Assembly (NCBI GenBank): GCA_934725735.1
Contig: CAKVCP010000119.1
Coordinates: 1-6,719 of the forward strand
Direction of reading: 5' to 3'
Origin: an uncultured Thermoguttaceae bacterium
GTDB lineage: Bacteria; Planctomycetota; Planctomycetia; Pirellulales; Thermoguttaceae
Length of the DNA: 6,719 nt
Shown here: piece by piece, positions 1 through 6,079 of the stretch
How the letters are laid out: each line of letters opens with the position of its first letter
How positions within the stretch are numbered: the stretch's first letter is position 1
Program-made: the position numbers and the translations under genes
The notes under the pieces: generated by a model
Seen by the model: the letters and a program-made list of their open reading frames with translations, nothing else
What the model was told of the DNA's origin: nothing
Database searches by the model: none

Positions 1-2205
1 CTTTGGAGCCTCCGGCTTCTGGTCAATCTTAATTCCATCATTCTCAACAACGCGTTCTCTATTCAGCGGAGAAACGGGACTCGACGCCGGAGTCGTCCTA
101 GAAGGTCGAAGGGCTCCGCCGTCGACATAAAGCTTCTTGCATCTCTCCTTCAATATCGACGTTAACTCTTTACCGTCAACTCCCCATTTGACGTCCGCTT
201 CCGCCGACTTAAACTCTTTAGCAAATCCCTTCTCAATCGAAACGCGATCTTGAACGTCGTCGCCCGCTCGGAACATGTCGTTCTCCGTAGGTTCAAACGT
301 ACTATCGTTATTCAGAACATATGAGACGCGTTCCAAAGGAATATAAACTTTACGCGCAATTTCCTCCACCGAATGCGCCGTACTGAAATCGCCCCAGAAT
401 TTCTTGATTTCTTTGCGGATTTCTAAGCTTTCAGAGATGTTGGAAGAATCTTTCTCGGTTTCAGAGGCGTCTTTCTCTAAATAATATTCGTAGAAAGTGT
501 AGTCTTTAAAGCAACCTGCCAAGAGTGTACGCAACACTCGCCAGTTGACAACGTTGTCTTTGAGACCGATCGACGCTTCGTTCTTTTTGAAAAAATCTTC
601 ATAATAAACGATATGACCATAATTCATGAAGACGGTTACCGCCTGCTTAACCTTACTTTTAACAGGCTCAGGTATGGAGTAAGCAAAACCGTCGACGACT
701 ATCGCATAACGGCAAATATCGCCGCGTAACGCTTGATCTTCTTTCTCGAGACATTCAACGTCATAATGACGTCCCCATTCCCTAAATCCTTCCAATTCAG
801 ACGCGGAAGTGATGTTCAATCCTTGAGGATACTCCTCGCACAAAATCCTCCTGATAAAATCTGGACGAGAAAGCTCCTTTATGCTGCGTCGTTTCTGTAT
901 CGAATCTGGAGAAAAAACGCCTTCCGTTTGTAAAAGAATTCTTTCGAGTTCGAGTTTGGTAACAAGTTTTGGATCGCCTACTTCTTTGACAAAAGACTGG
1001 TAGAAAGAATCAGTCGCCAAGCGATCATCGACGTCAATAGGTTTTCCGTCGAAGTCTTTAGAAATCACCAACCTCGCAATAACCGGATAAGCCGCGCTGA
1101 AGTCAGAGTCCGAATCGATCTCCTCCGCTTCATTGTTCGGTCTCATCAACCTTTCAACGCATGTAAGGGCGTATGCAGTTATGGAGTCAAAAACAACTTC
1201 ATCGACGTCCCTGAGGTTTGTCTCTTCACTCAGACTCGCATAGAACGATGAAAGCGTCTGTAGATCGAAAGGGGAAGAACCGTCGAAAACAGCTTTGACT
1301 GCGTCGGCAATGCGCCCCGTCAAGGAGGAGTCTAAGGACTCGGTAGAAACGTCGCGCCAAGAAAGATAAAGGAGGCGGCGCAGAACTGATAAATCATCCG
1401 CCTTCAAACGCGAAATATCGTCAAAGTACCTACGAGCTTCCTCTATGGTCTTGAGAACGGGGGCTTCCCAAGGCGCGGGCGTTTGCTGAGCGTCGTCTGA
1501 CTCTGAAAAAATACCCTCGGACGCCTTGTCCCCGCAAAGCATGAAGGAATCGCATGGAGCCTGAAAAGAATAAGCGACGCTTGCGCCTACGTCAAGTCCT
1601 TTCTTCTCAACGAATTCATCGTAATCTTTTTTCACGGAAGGGCGCTTGCTAAGATAAAAATCGCGCCCTGCCCAACGTTCTTTTCTCCTTTCCAAAACGT
1701 CAACAAGCTTCTTCTTGCCGGGATCGACAACAAACGTCCCGCCGCAATAGAAAAACAAAATTCCCAAAACGGCGTCGACGTCTTGAGCGTCTTCATCCTT
1801 ATTTGCCTCGCGAAGAAAACGAATCAGGTCTGAATCCTTGACGTTCGGTTCGCCGTGATTAGAGAAAACTTCTTCGCAAAATAAATCAAACTCAACGGCA
1901 GCGATAAGCGTTTTATGTGGAAAGTCTTTATTAAGAACTTGGTTAACCTTGTTCAGGAGCGGTTCCAAATCCTTCAGGGAAAAATTTTTTCCCAAAATGC
2001 CATTTATATTACTTAGAAGGTCTTTAACCTTGCTGCCCCCTTTCTCATTCACTGCACGGGAACCTGCGCCGCCGGAAAGAGAAACCGCATTACGCCCAAC
2101 AGCGTTTCGCCCCGCGTTTACTACGCGCGCTTGATCCTGCGTTCTATGGGAAACATCAAACGAAGAACCGTCGTTCCTTCCATTCTCATCGCTACTGCTA
2201 TGCAT
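1..2205 (-). CDS. Large uncharacterised protein with predicted winged-helix/HTH modules, 3' end outside window
   Basis: The minus strand is open without a stop from ATG at 2205 to the window edge (735 codons). I do not recognise a named gene. Residues 1-57 are polar, Gly/Ser/Asn-rich and probably disordered. Residues 58-350 are mostly helical-looking, with FFYCGGTFVVDP at 151-162. Residues about 455-640 resemble, from memory, large Firmicutes hypothetical proteins with sigma-factor-like HTH segments: a YPxG...ELEGFREWGRHYDVE block (459-483), a CRYAIVVDGFAY block (498-509), HIVYYEDFF (531-539), then a likely HTH in 611-637 (HSVEEIARKVYIPLERVSYV). The tail after 695 is Pro/Ser-rich. There is no signal peptide or membrane segment, so it is probably cytosolic and possibly DNA-binding. 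No good ribosome site precedes the ATG, and the start overlaps a possible plus-strand start by one base, so the true start may lie further in (for example GTG at codon 52). The open frame is near certain; the function is not. Confidence 0.85.
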   Translation of the reverse strand, partial: MHSSSDENGRNDGSSFDVSHRTQDQARVVNAGRNAVGRNAVSLSGGAGSRAVNEKGGSKVKDLLSNINGILGKNFSLKDLEPLLNKVNQVLNKDFPHKTLIAAVEFDLFCEEVFSNHGEPNVKDSDLIRFLREANKDEDAQDVDAVLGILFFYCGGTFVVDPGKKKLVDVLERRKERWAGRDFYLSKRPSVKKDYDEFVEKKGLDVGASVAYSFQAPCDSFMLCGDKASEGIFSESDDAQQTPAPWEAPVLKTIEEARRYFDDISRLKADDLSVLRRLLYLSWRDVSTESLDSSLTGRIADAVKAVFDGSSPFDLQTLSSFYASLSEETNLRDVDEVVFDSITAYALTCVERLMRPNNEAEEIDSDSDFSAAYPVIARLVISKDFDGKPIDVDDRLATDSFYQSFVKEVGDPKLVTKLELERILLQTEGVFSPDSIQKRRSIKELSRPDFIRRILCEEYPQGLNITSASELEGFREWGRHYDVECLEKEDQALRGDICRYAIVVDGFAYSIPEPVKSKVKQAVTVFMNYGHIVYYEDFFKKNEASIGLKDNVVNWRVLRTLLAGCFKDYTFYEYYLEKDASETEKDSSNISESLEIRKEIKKFWGDFSTAHSVEEIARKVYIPLERVSYVLNNDSTFEPTENDMFRAGDDVQDRVSIEKGFAKEFKSAEADVKWGVDGKELTSILKERCKKLYVDGGALRPSRTTPASSPVSPLNRERVVENDGIKIDQKPEAPK

Positions 2206-2354
2206 TGGGCACACTCGTCAAAAAGCAAAAGAAACGTAAGCGCATTCTTACAAAGAAACGCAAACGCCTAAAGTTTAAGGAAATACGCAATCAAGCGCAT
2301 GTCAAAGTTCAATCAACGGCGAACAATGTCGATTATTTGCCAAGGCTTCTATGA
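2205..2354 (+). CDS. Possible small Lys/Arg-rich AURKAIP1/COX24-like protein, TTG start
   Basis: A 49-residue frame starts at TTG 2205 and stops at TGA 2352-2354. Read from this TTG, the protein begins MGTLVKKQKKRKR and continues ILTKKRKRLKFKEIRNQ. This resembles the short basic bacterial AURKAIP1/COX24-domain proteins (relatives of mitochondrial ribosomal protein mS38), which typically start MGSxxKKRRKRM and carry a KxxxKKxKxLxxxxR core. KKRKR is encoded twice (2229-2243 and 2253-2267), and the two copies differ only at third codon positions (CGT/CGC, AAG/AAA). That pattern favours coding on this strand. Against it: no ATG, no visible ribosome site, a tail after residue 30 that does not fit the family, and a start that meets the divergent gene's ATG head to head. 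If real, it is probably a ribosome-associated protein. The terminator at 2538-2571 could end its transcript. Confidence 0.42.
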   Translation: MGTLVKKQKKRKRILTKKRKRLKFKEIRNQAHVKVQSTANNVDYLPRLL

Positions 2355-2537
2355 AAGACTCGATTATGCCGGGAAGAAAACACATCTTCATGTCGCCCGT
2401 TGAAACTAAATCAGAGCCAGAGCCCTAACTCCTAAACGCCAAAGCGTCAGAGCTCGCCATAACCTCTTTGGGAAGATTCTATATTGAAGAACGACCATGT
2501 CAAGGGGAGTTCAAATTACCTTCACTACAGGAATGAT
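2355..2537. other. Intergenic stretch without a supported gene
   Basis: Between the possible small basic gene and the terminator I see only very short frames in either direction (11 to 25 residues) with no family resemblance. It contains the minus-strand promoter described separately. If that promoter is used, the gene starting at 2205 has an untranslated leader of roughly 260 bases covering this stretch. No tRNA-like or known riboswitch fold is recognisable by eye. Confidence 0.5.
2476..2503 (-). promoter_or_regulatory. Sigma-70-type promoter for the gene starting at 2205
   Basis: Read on the minus strand, TTGACA (2503-2498, a perfect -35) is followed after 16 bases by TAGAAT (2481-2476, five of six matches to TATAAT). 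Transcription would begin near 2469 and run left into the large gene at 2205. The site lies just downstream, in the direction of transcription, of the terminator that ends the preceding minus-strand gene, which suits a separate transcription unit. A second TTGACA on the same strand (2305-2300) lacks a convincing -10. Confidence 0.45.
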
Positions 2538-2571
2538 AAAAAAGCCGTCCCCATAATTAGGGACGGCTTTT
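2538..2571 (-). terminator. Rho-independent terminator of the 844-residue gene, possibly bidirectional
   Basis: A perfect 12-bp inverted repeat, AAAAGCCGTCCC (2540-2551) and GGGACGGCTTTT (2560-2571), encloses an 8-base loop. On the minus strand the stem is followed by a run of six T, starting 14 bases beyond the stop codon at 2586. On the plus strand it ends in four T, so it could also stop a transcript of the possible small gene at 2205-2354. Confidence 0.9.
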
Positions 2572-2585
2572 ACCCACAAATCGAG

Positions 2586-5120
2586 TCACTTCAACATTGA
2601 AGAAGAATCCGGTCTTTCAGCCGTCATCGTTTCAACGTCGACTGTGCGATTCCCGCGAGAGCTATTAAGACGCCTCGCATAACAATACGTCGTTTCTTCG
2701 CTTAACAAGCTCACGTCTTCCGCTGTGGACTGTAGCATGGCTTGCACTTTTTGATTGCCTGGAGCCAGAGCTTCCGCTTCAATGCGAAACGCTATGGATT
2801 CGCCTGCGCGAAGACAGTCTATTTTCTTAAAGAGAACTTTCGAATCCTCTTCATACACGTAACCGCGTTCATTCTCCACCTCAATCGGCTTCATACCCGA
2901 ACCGAGGAAGATTCCGGTGTTAATATCTCGCGCGTCTTTGGTGCCGTTATTTTCAACGACTAACTCATAAACGCATCGTCGACCTACGGCGACAGGTTCT
3001 TTCGGCGCGTTCACACGCATTGCAAGAACGGCTATGGACTCGACGTTTACGGTTGAACGAGCTTGCGCGACTAGGCCGGATTGATCGACTGCAACCGCTT
3101 CAAATTTGGCCGTGCCCGCATTCATAATCCGACAACGAAGACTGAACGTTGTTTCTTCGTTAGGCCTGATAAAGGGAGCAATCCAATACACGCGGCGCTT
3201 TTCGTCGTTTCGACGCGCCTGATTCGAGCAACTCAGAATCTCAACGCCGGAAGGAATCTGAGCGACCACGTCCACATTTTGAAGCGTGGCGTTTCCGATA
3301 TTCGTCACGTGAACAAGCGCTTCAAACTCTCCTTCGACAAATTGAAGTTCCGGAGTCTCGACCTCAACGTTCAGTTGACCTCTTAGAGTTGCGACTCTTT
3401 TACTTGCAGAAGCGGAAACCCCGTATGAGCCGACGGCTTCTACGTTGATCGTAAAGAATTCGTTAGAGACCGTCTTCACGCTCATCTCGATAACTTTCTC
3501 TTCCCCGACTTTTAATACGCCGAGCATTTGCGACGCGTTATTCTCGCCGGTCGAAACATTGATTCGCACTTCCTCCTCGTCGCCGTTTCCGACGTTGCGA
3601 ATACGAATTCTGTATCGATCCTCGACTCCCCATTCGATGGAGTCGCGTCCCTCTATCAACGCTTCCAAGATCGGTTCTTGAACTTCAACCTCGGCGCTGG
3701 CGGTTGATCGTTCGAAATCGAAGTTGCTCACAAGGGAAAACGCCGCGCGTTTCGTCGGTTTTAATGTCAACGCAAGCGTTTGTTCCTTGCCGGGTTCCAA
3801 CGCGCCAACTTCCCAAACGCACACACGATCGGAGCCTCGCGCGCTACTCGTCTGGAAAGAAGCCTCTCCGACGCTCGGGTTCGCTTTCAAATCGCTCGCC
3901 GATTCAGGAAGATCCGTCGTCACCACGAGTTTACGCGCAGTTTCTGAACCCACGTTTCGAACTCTCAACGTGTATGTGGACGATTGCCCTACGGTAAGTT
4001 TCTTTGGGCCGAGGGTATTGATCTCAATATTGGGAGTTCGACCAAGAGAAATGGCGTCTTCTCCAGCTCTAATTCCCTTAGAAATCTCCTTCATTTCCTT
4101 CATGGACGAGACGTTCGAGGAAGGCGTAAGAACGTCGTCAAGTCGGTCGTCAATCTGTTCAAACGACTTCGGTTCCGAAGGGAGTTCCGTCGGTAATTCG
4201 TCCCTCTGAAAAGACGTCTGCGACGGCAAAACGCCGGGCTCGCTTTCGTGAAGCGCGTCGTCTGAATCAGAAATGATAGCGGGACTCTTATCGTCATTCT
4301 CCTCTTCTGCGGAAAAAACTTCGTCGTTCGCGTCCAAAGACGACGCAGAATCAACTTCGTCAATCTCTTCGTCTTCCGTTGAAATGACCGCGCCTTTAGC
4401 GTTGGATCGTCCAAAGGCTTTTCCTTCTTCGTCAGATTTTGAAGAACCGTCCACTTCGCCAGACTCGCCGTTTTCATCAGACAAAAGTTCTAGCGAAGAG
4501 GGGAAAGCGTCGCCTCTTAGGCTATTTCTCACGGGCTTTCGAGTCGCGCTTTGAACATTGGAGCTCGACGTCGTTTCTTGAAGTTCGCCGCCTTGCTCTT
4601 CTTCCAGTTCGTCAAGGAGAAGCGACGCAACGCCGCCAGTCGACGTGCGAGTGGACAGCGCGCGTTTGCTAGATGAAACGCTACCAGCGCCGGCAAGACC
4701 TCGTCTCAACGACAAAGCCGTATTGCCCGCGCTTACCGTATTTGGTACGGACGGATTCGCTGTAGCGGGAAGTTTAGAGGTTTGCGTTGACGGGGCGGTG
4801 ACTCTCATCGTCGACTCGGCAGGAAAAGTCCTCGGCGCGACAAGCGAACTTGGCGGCATATTTGTGGCCACCGGTTGAGAAATTGTCGTCGAATCGATCA
4901 GGGGAACCTCGGATTCCGCCGTTCGACTGAATGGATTAAGGGAAGAAAGAAAACTCTTCCGTGATCCGCTTTCCGCCGTGGCAGGAGCTTCTGAACGAGA
5001 TTGGGCAAAACCAGCCGCCTGTCCCCAGCAATTCTCAACGCCGGTTGGCGCCGTCAAGAGCAGCGACAATAATGCTGCAATGTGCACGCTGCGCCGCTTA
5101 TTTAACGTATTCCTGCTCAT
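2586..5120 (-). CDS. Secreted protein with four DUF11/CARDB-like Ig-type repeats and a long acidic linker
   Basis: A complete 844-residue frame runs from ATG 5120 to TGA 2586. Residues 1-35 look like a type I signal peptide: basic start (NKRR), hydrophobic core (about 12-24), likely cleavage after GQA (35) or GFA (39). The Cys at 31 is not in a lipobox. Residues 40-360 are low-complexity, first Ser/Thr/Ala/Pro-rich, then (165-335) Glu/Asp/Ser-rich, probably an extended linker. Residues about 365-812 form four beta-sandwich repeats (about 365-480, 482-580, 582-693, 695-812). Each has an N-x-G turn after a V/I-rich strand (NVG 389, NVG 509, NIG 607, NNG 724), and three of the four show a P/VGE/PNE turn about 50-55 residues later (PGKE, VGEE, PNEE; RAGES in the fourth). 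This matches DUF11/CARDB-type domains common in exported bacterial proteins. It has no catalytic motif, so a structural or adhesive envelope role is likely. It is a monocistronic unit ending at the hairpin terminator. Confidence 0.92.
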   Translation of the reverse strand: MSRNTLNKRRSVHIAALLSLLLTAPTGVENCWGQAAGFAQSRSEAPATAESGSRKSFLSSLNPFSRTAESEVPLIDSTTISQPVATNMPPSSLVAPRTFPAESTMRVTAPSTQTSKLPATANPSVPNTVSAGNTALSLRRGLAGAGSVSSSKRALSTRTSTGGVASLLLDELEEEQGGELQETTSSSNVQSATRKPVRNSLRGDAFPSSLELLSDENGESGEVDGSSKSDEEGKAFGRSNAKGAVISTEDEEIDEVDSASSLDANDEVFSAEEENDDKSPAIISDSDDALHESEPGVLPSQTSFQRDELPTELPSEPKSFEQIDDRLDDVLTPSSNVSSMKEMKEISKGIRAGEDAISLGRTPNIEINTLGPKKLTVGQSSTYTLRVRNVGSETARKLVVTTDLPESASDLKANPSVGEASFQTSSARGSDRVCVWEVGALEPGKEQTLALTLKPTKRAAFSLVSNFDFERSTASAEVEVQEPILEALIEGRDSIEWGVEDRYRIRIRNVGNGDEEEVRINVSTGENNASQMLGVLKVGEEKVIEMSVKTVSNEFFTINVEAVGSYGVSASASKRVATLRGQLNVEVETPELQFVEGEFEALVHVTNIGNATLQNVDVVAQIPSGVEILSCSNQARRNDEKRRVYWIAPFIRPNEETTFSLRCRIMNAGTAKFEAVAVDQSGLVAQARSTVNVESIAVLAMRVNAPKEPVAVGRRCVYELVVENNGTKDARDINTGIFLGSGMKPIEVENERGYVYEEDSKVLFKKIDCLRAGESIAFRIEAEALAPGNQKVQAMLQSTAEDVSLLSEETTYCYARRLNSSRGNRTVDVETMTAERPDSSSMLK

Positions 5121-5135
5121 GATGCGACTTCTTTC

Positions 5136-5152
5136 TCTAACGATTTGTTAGA
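5136..5152 (-). repeat. Short inverted repeat in the leader of the secreted-protein gene
   Basis: TCTAAC (5136-5141) and GTTAGA (5147-5152) form a perfect 6-bp stem with a 5-base loop, 15 bases upstream of the ATG of the leftward gene. AACGATT also occurs twice as a direct repeat (5139-5145 and 5154-5160). This could be a weak hairpin affecting translation or an operator half-site arrangement. An arm this short can also arise by chance. Confidence 0.3.
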
Positions 5153-5382
5153 AAACGATTCTTGTTTTCTGTCTGAAAAACTCATGTTCCACAAAACCAA
5201 TATGCCAAGCCTCCAAAATAGGCCTATCGTACTTATCGTCTGCACGAGAATTCTCAATTAGTTATTTTTTGAGGTTTATTCCGATTATTACTAAACTAGC
5301 GTTGTTTCTAATCAAATGAACTACCTCATAGAAGCATCTTGTATTAATTCCCTCCGTGACGGTAGCTTGTTCGCTAGGTTAA

Positions 5383-5410
5383 TTGAAAAAAAGATCGATT
5401 CGTATATAAT
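5383..5410 (+). promoter_or_regulatory. Sigma-70-type promoter for fxsA and the DnaA-family gene
   Basis: TTGAAA (5383-5388, five of six matches to the -35 consensus) is followed after a 16-base spacer by a perfect TATAAT (5405-5410). Transcription would start near 5417, giving a leader of about 100 bases before the fxsA ATG at 5521. It is the best promoter-like sequence in the window. Confidence 0.7.
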
Positions 5411-5420
5411 CTGACGAATC
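5397..5420. promoter_or_regulatory. Perfect inverted repeat around the -10 box, possible repressor operator
   Basis: GATTCGT (5397-5403) and ACGAATC (5414-5420) are exact reverse complements separated by 10 bases that contain TATAAT. The dyad centre falls on the -10 element, the position expected for a dimeric repressor that blocks RNA polymerase. No regulator gene is visible nearby, so the binding protein is unknown. Confidence 0.45.
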
Positions 5421-5506
5421 AAAAGGGGCGTCGCCTAAATAAGCTGACTTCCTAAGTTACTCTAGGCCGTTGATGACAAACGCTTAGACTACTAGCGCCC
5501 GACTTT

Positions 5507-5511
5507 AGAGG
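5507..5511 (+). promoter_or_regulatory. Ribosome binding site of fxsA
   Basis: AGAGG lies 9 bases before the ATG at 5521. It is the only reasonable Shine-Dalgarno match ahead of any of the four main genes here and supports this start codon. Confidence 0.5.
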
Positions 5512-5520
5512 TTCTACGGA

Positions 5521-6048
5521 ATGTTTTTGACGGTGTTTTTGCTATTTCCATTTATAGAGATTGCCGCTTTCCTACTGGTTGTTCATGCAACCTCTTGGAG
5601 TACGGCGCTCCTGATAAGCCTGTGTACCACAGCGCTTGGATTTGGCATTGCAAAGCTCCAACGGAAGGGGCCGTTGTTTAGCGCTTCTCAATCTCCGACA
5701 AACGTATTAAAGAATTATCTTTTTGGTAATCTCGGGGCGTTTGCCCTCATCATGCCGGGCTTTGTCAGCGACGTGCTTGGACTTCTACTACTAATCCCCT
5801 TCACGCGATCTATCCTCTTAAAGTTGATTAAGTGGAGCAAAGTGGATCTCTATAGCGGCGCTAACGGAGCTTTTTCAGTCTTCAGAACGTGGAGTTTTAA
5901 GACAGACAACGCCCAATACGAAACCAACTCTCAACGTTATCTTGATTATGACTCCAACGCGAATGATTTCGTTCAGTATCCAGTTCCAACCCAGGACGAA
6001 CCCATCGACGTAGAGTTTCTTCCCCAAGAGCCCAACCAAAGGAACTAA
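5521..6048 (+). CDS. fxsA: FxsA-family membrane protein
   Basis: This complete 175-residue frame matches the FxsA family (small cytoplasmic-membrane proteins; the E. coli member, when overproduced, relieves exclusion of phage T7 by the F plasmid). Visible family features are a first hydrophobic segment with an embedded Glu (FPFIEIAAF, 9-17), a second at about 26-44, and the signature MPGFVSDVLGLLLLIPFTR (78-96), which corresponds to LPGFxTDxxGLLLLxPxxR in relatives. The C-terminal 70 residues are hydrophilic and acidic, ending near DEPIDVEF (159-166), typical of the family's variable cytoplasmic tail. Length is normal. The ATG is supported by AGAGG 9 bases upstream and by the hydrophobic segment beginning at once. 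It is the first gene of a likely two-gene transcript with the DnaA-family gene 31 bases downstream. The physiological role of FxsA outside phage exclusion is not established. Confidence 0.93.
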   Translation: MFLTVFLLFPFIEIAAFLLVVHATSWSTALLISLCTTALGFGIAKLQRKGPLFSASQSPTNVLKNYLFGNLGAFALIMPGFVSDVLGLLLLIPFTRSILLKLIKWSKVDLYSGANGAFSVFRTWSFKTDNAQYETNSQRYLDYDSNANDFVQYPVPTQDEPIDVEFLPQEPNQRN

Positions 6049-6079
6049 CGCGTCCTCTTCGAACATTAAGCGGATTACC

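Larger units (their letters stand above)
5121..5520. other. Divergent intergenic regulatory region
   Basis: This 400-base gap separates the start of the secreted-protein gene (leftward) from fxsA (rightward). It holds the rightward promoter and operator-like repeat listed separately, an fxsA leader of about 100 bases, and a small hairpin just before the leftward gene. I searched by eye for a leftward promoter: TTGATT (minus strand, about 5313) followed by AATAAT has too long a spacer (20) to call. No gene, tRNA or cluster of DnaA boxes was seen. Confidence 0.6.

Noticed and set aside
733..933. 66-codon plus-strand open frame
   Set aside because: It is fully antisense to the large minus-strand gene, has no family resemblance and no ribosome site.
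1949..2134. 61-codon plus-strand open frame
   Set aside because: Antisense to the N-terminal part of the minus-strand gene, with an Arg/Pro/Ser-rich translation typical of shadow frames.
2351..2428. 25-residue plus-strand frame whose ATG overlaps the stop of the small basic gene (ATGA)
   Set aside because: The overlap is suggestive of coupling, but the peptide is very short and nondescript with no further coding evidence.
2425..2460. 11-residue minus-strand leader peptide just after the predicted transcription start
   Set aside because: AGAGG sits only two bases before the ATG, too close, and there is no attenuator-like structure or run of a single regulatory codon.
2206..2585. tRNA or other stable RNA gene
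   Set aside because: No acceptor stem with a T-loop GTTCRANNC in register was found, and nothing matched the conserved ends of tmRNA, SRP RNA or RNase P RNA.
3724..4209. 161-codon plus-strand open frame
   Set aside because: Lies antisense within the secreted-protein gene, whose own frame has clear domain repeats. The antisense peptide has no recognisable motif.
4100..4477. 125-codon minus-strand frame in a different phase
   Set aside because: It overlaps the acidic low-complexity linker. A biased codon composition there (GAA, GAC, TCG) produces a Lys/Arg/Thr-rich shadow frame by itself.
5121..5520. Replication origin next to the DnaA-family gene
   Set aside because: Only a poor single match to the DnaA box (TGTTCCACA near 5185) was found, with no cluster and no clear AT-rich unwinding repeats.
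5875..6066. 63-codon minus-strand open frame
   Set aside because: Antisense to the end of fxsA, which is confidently identified.
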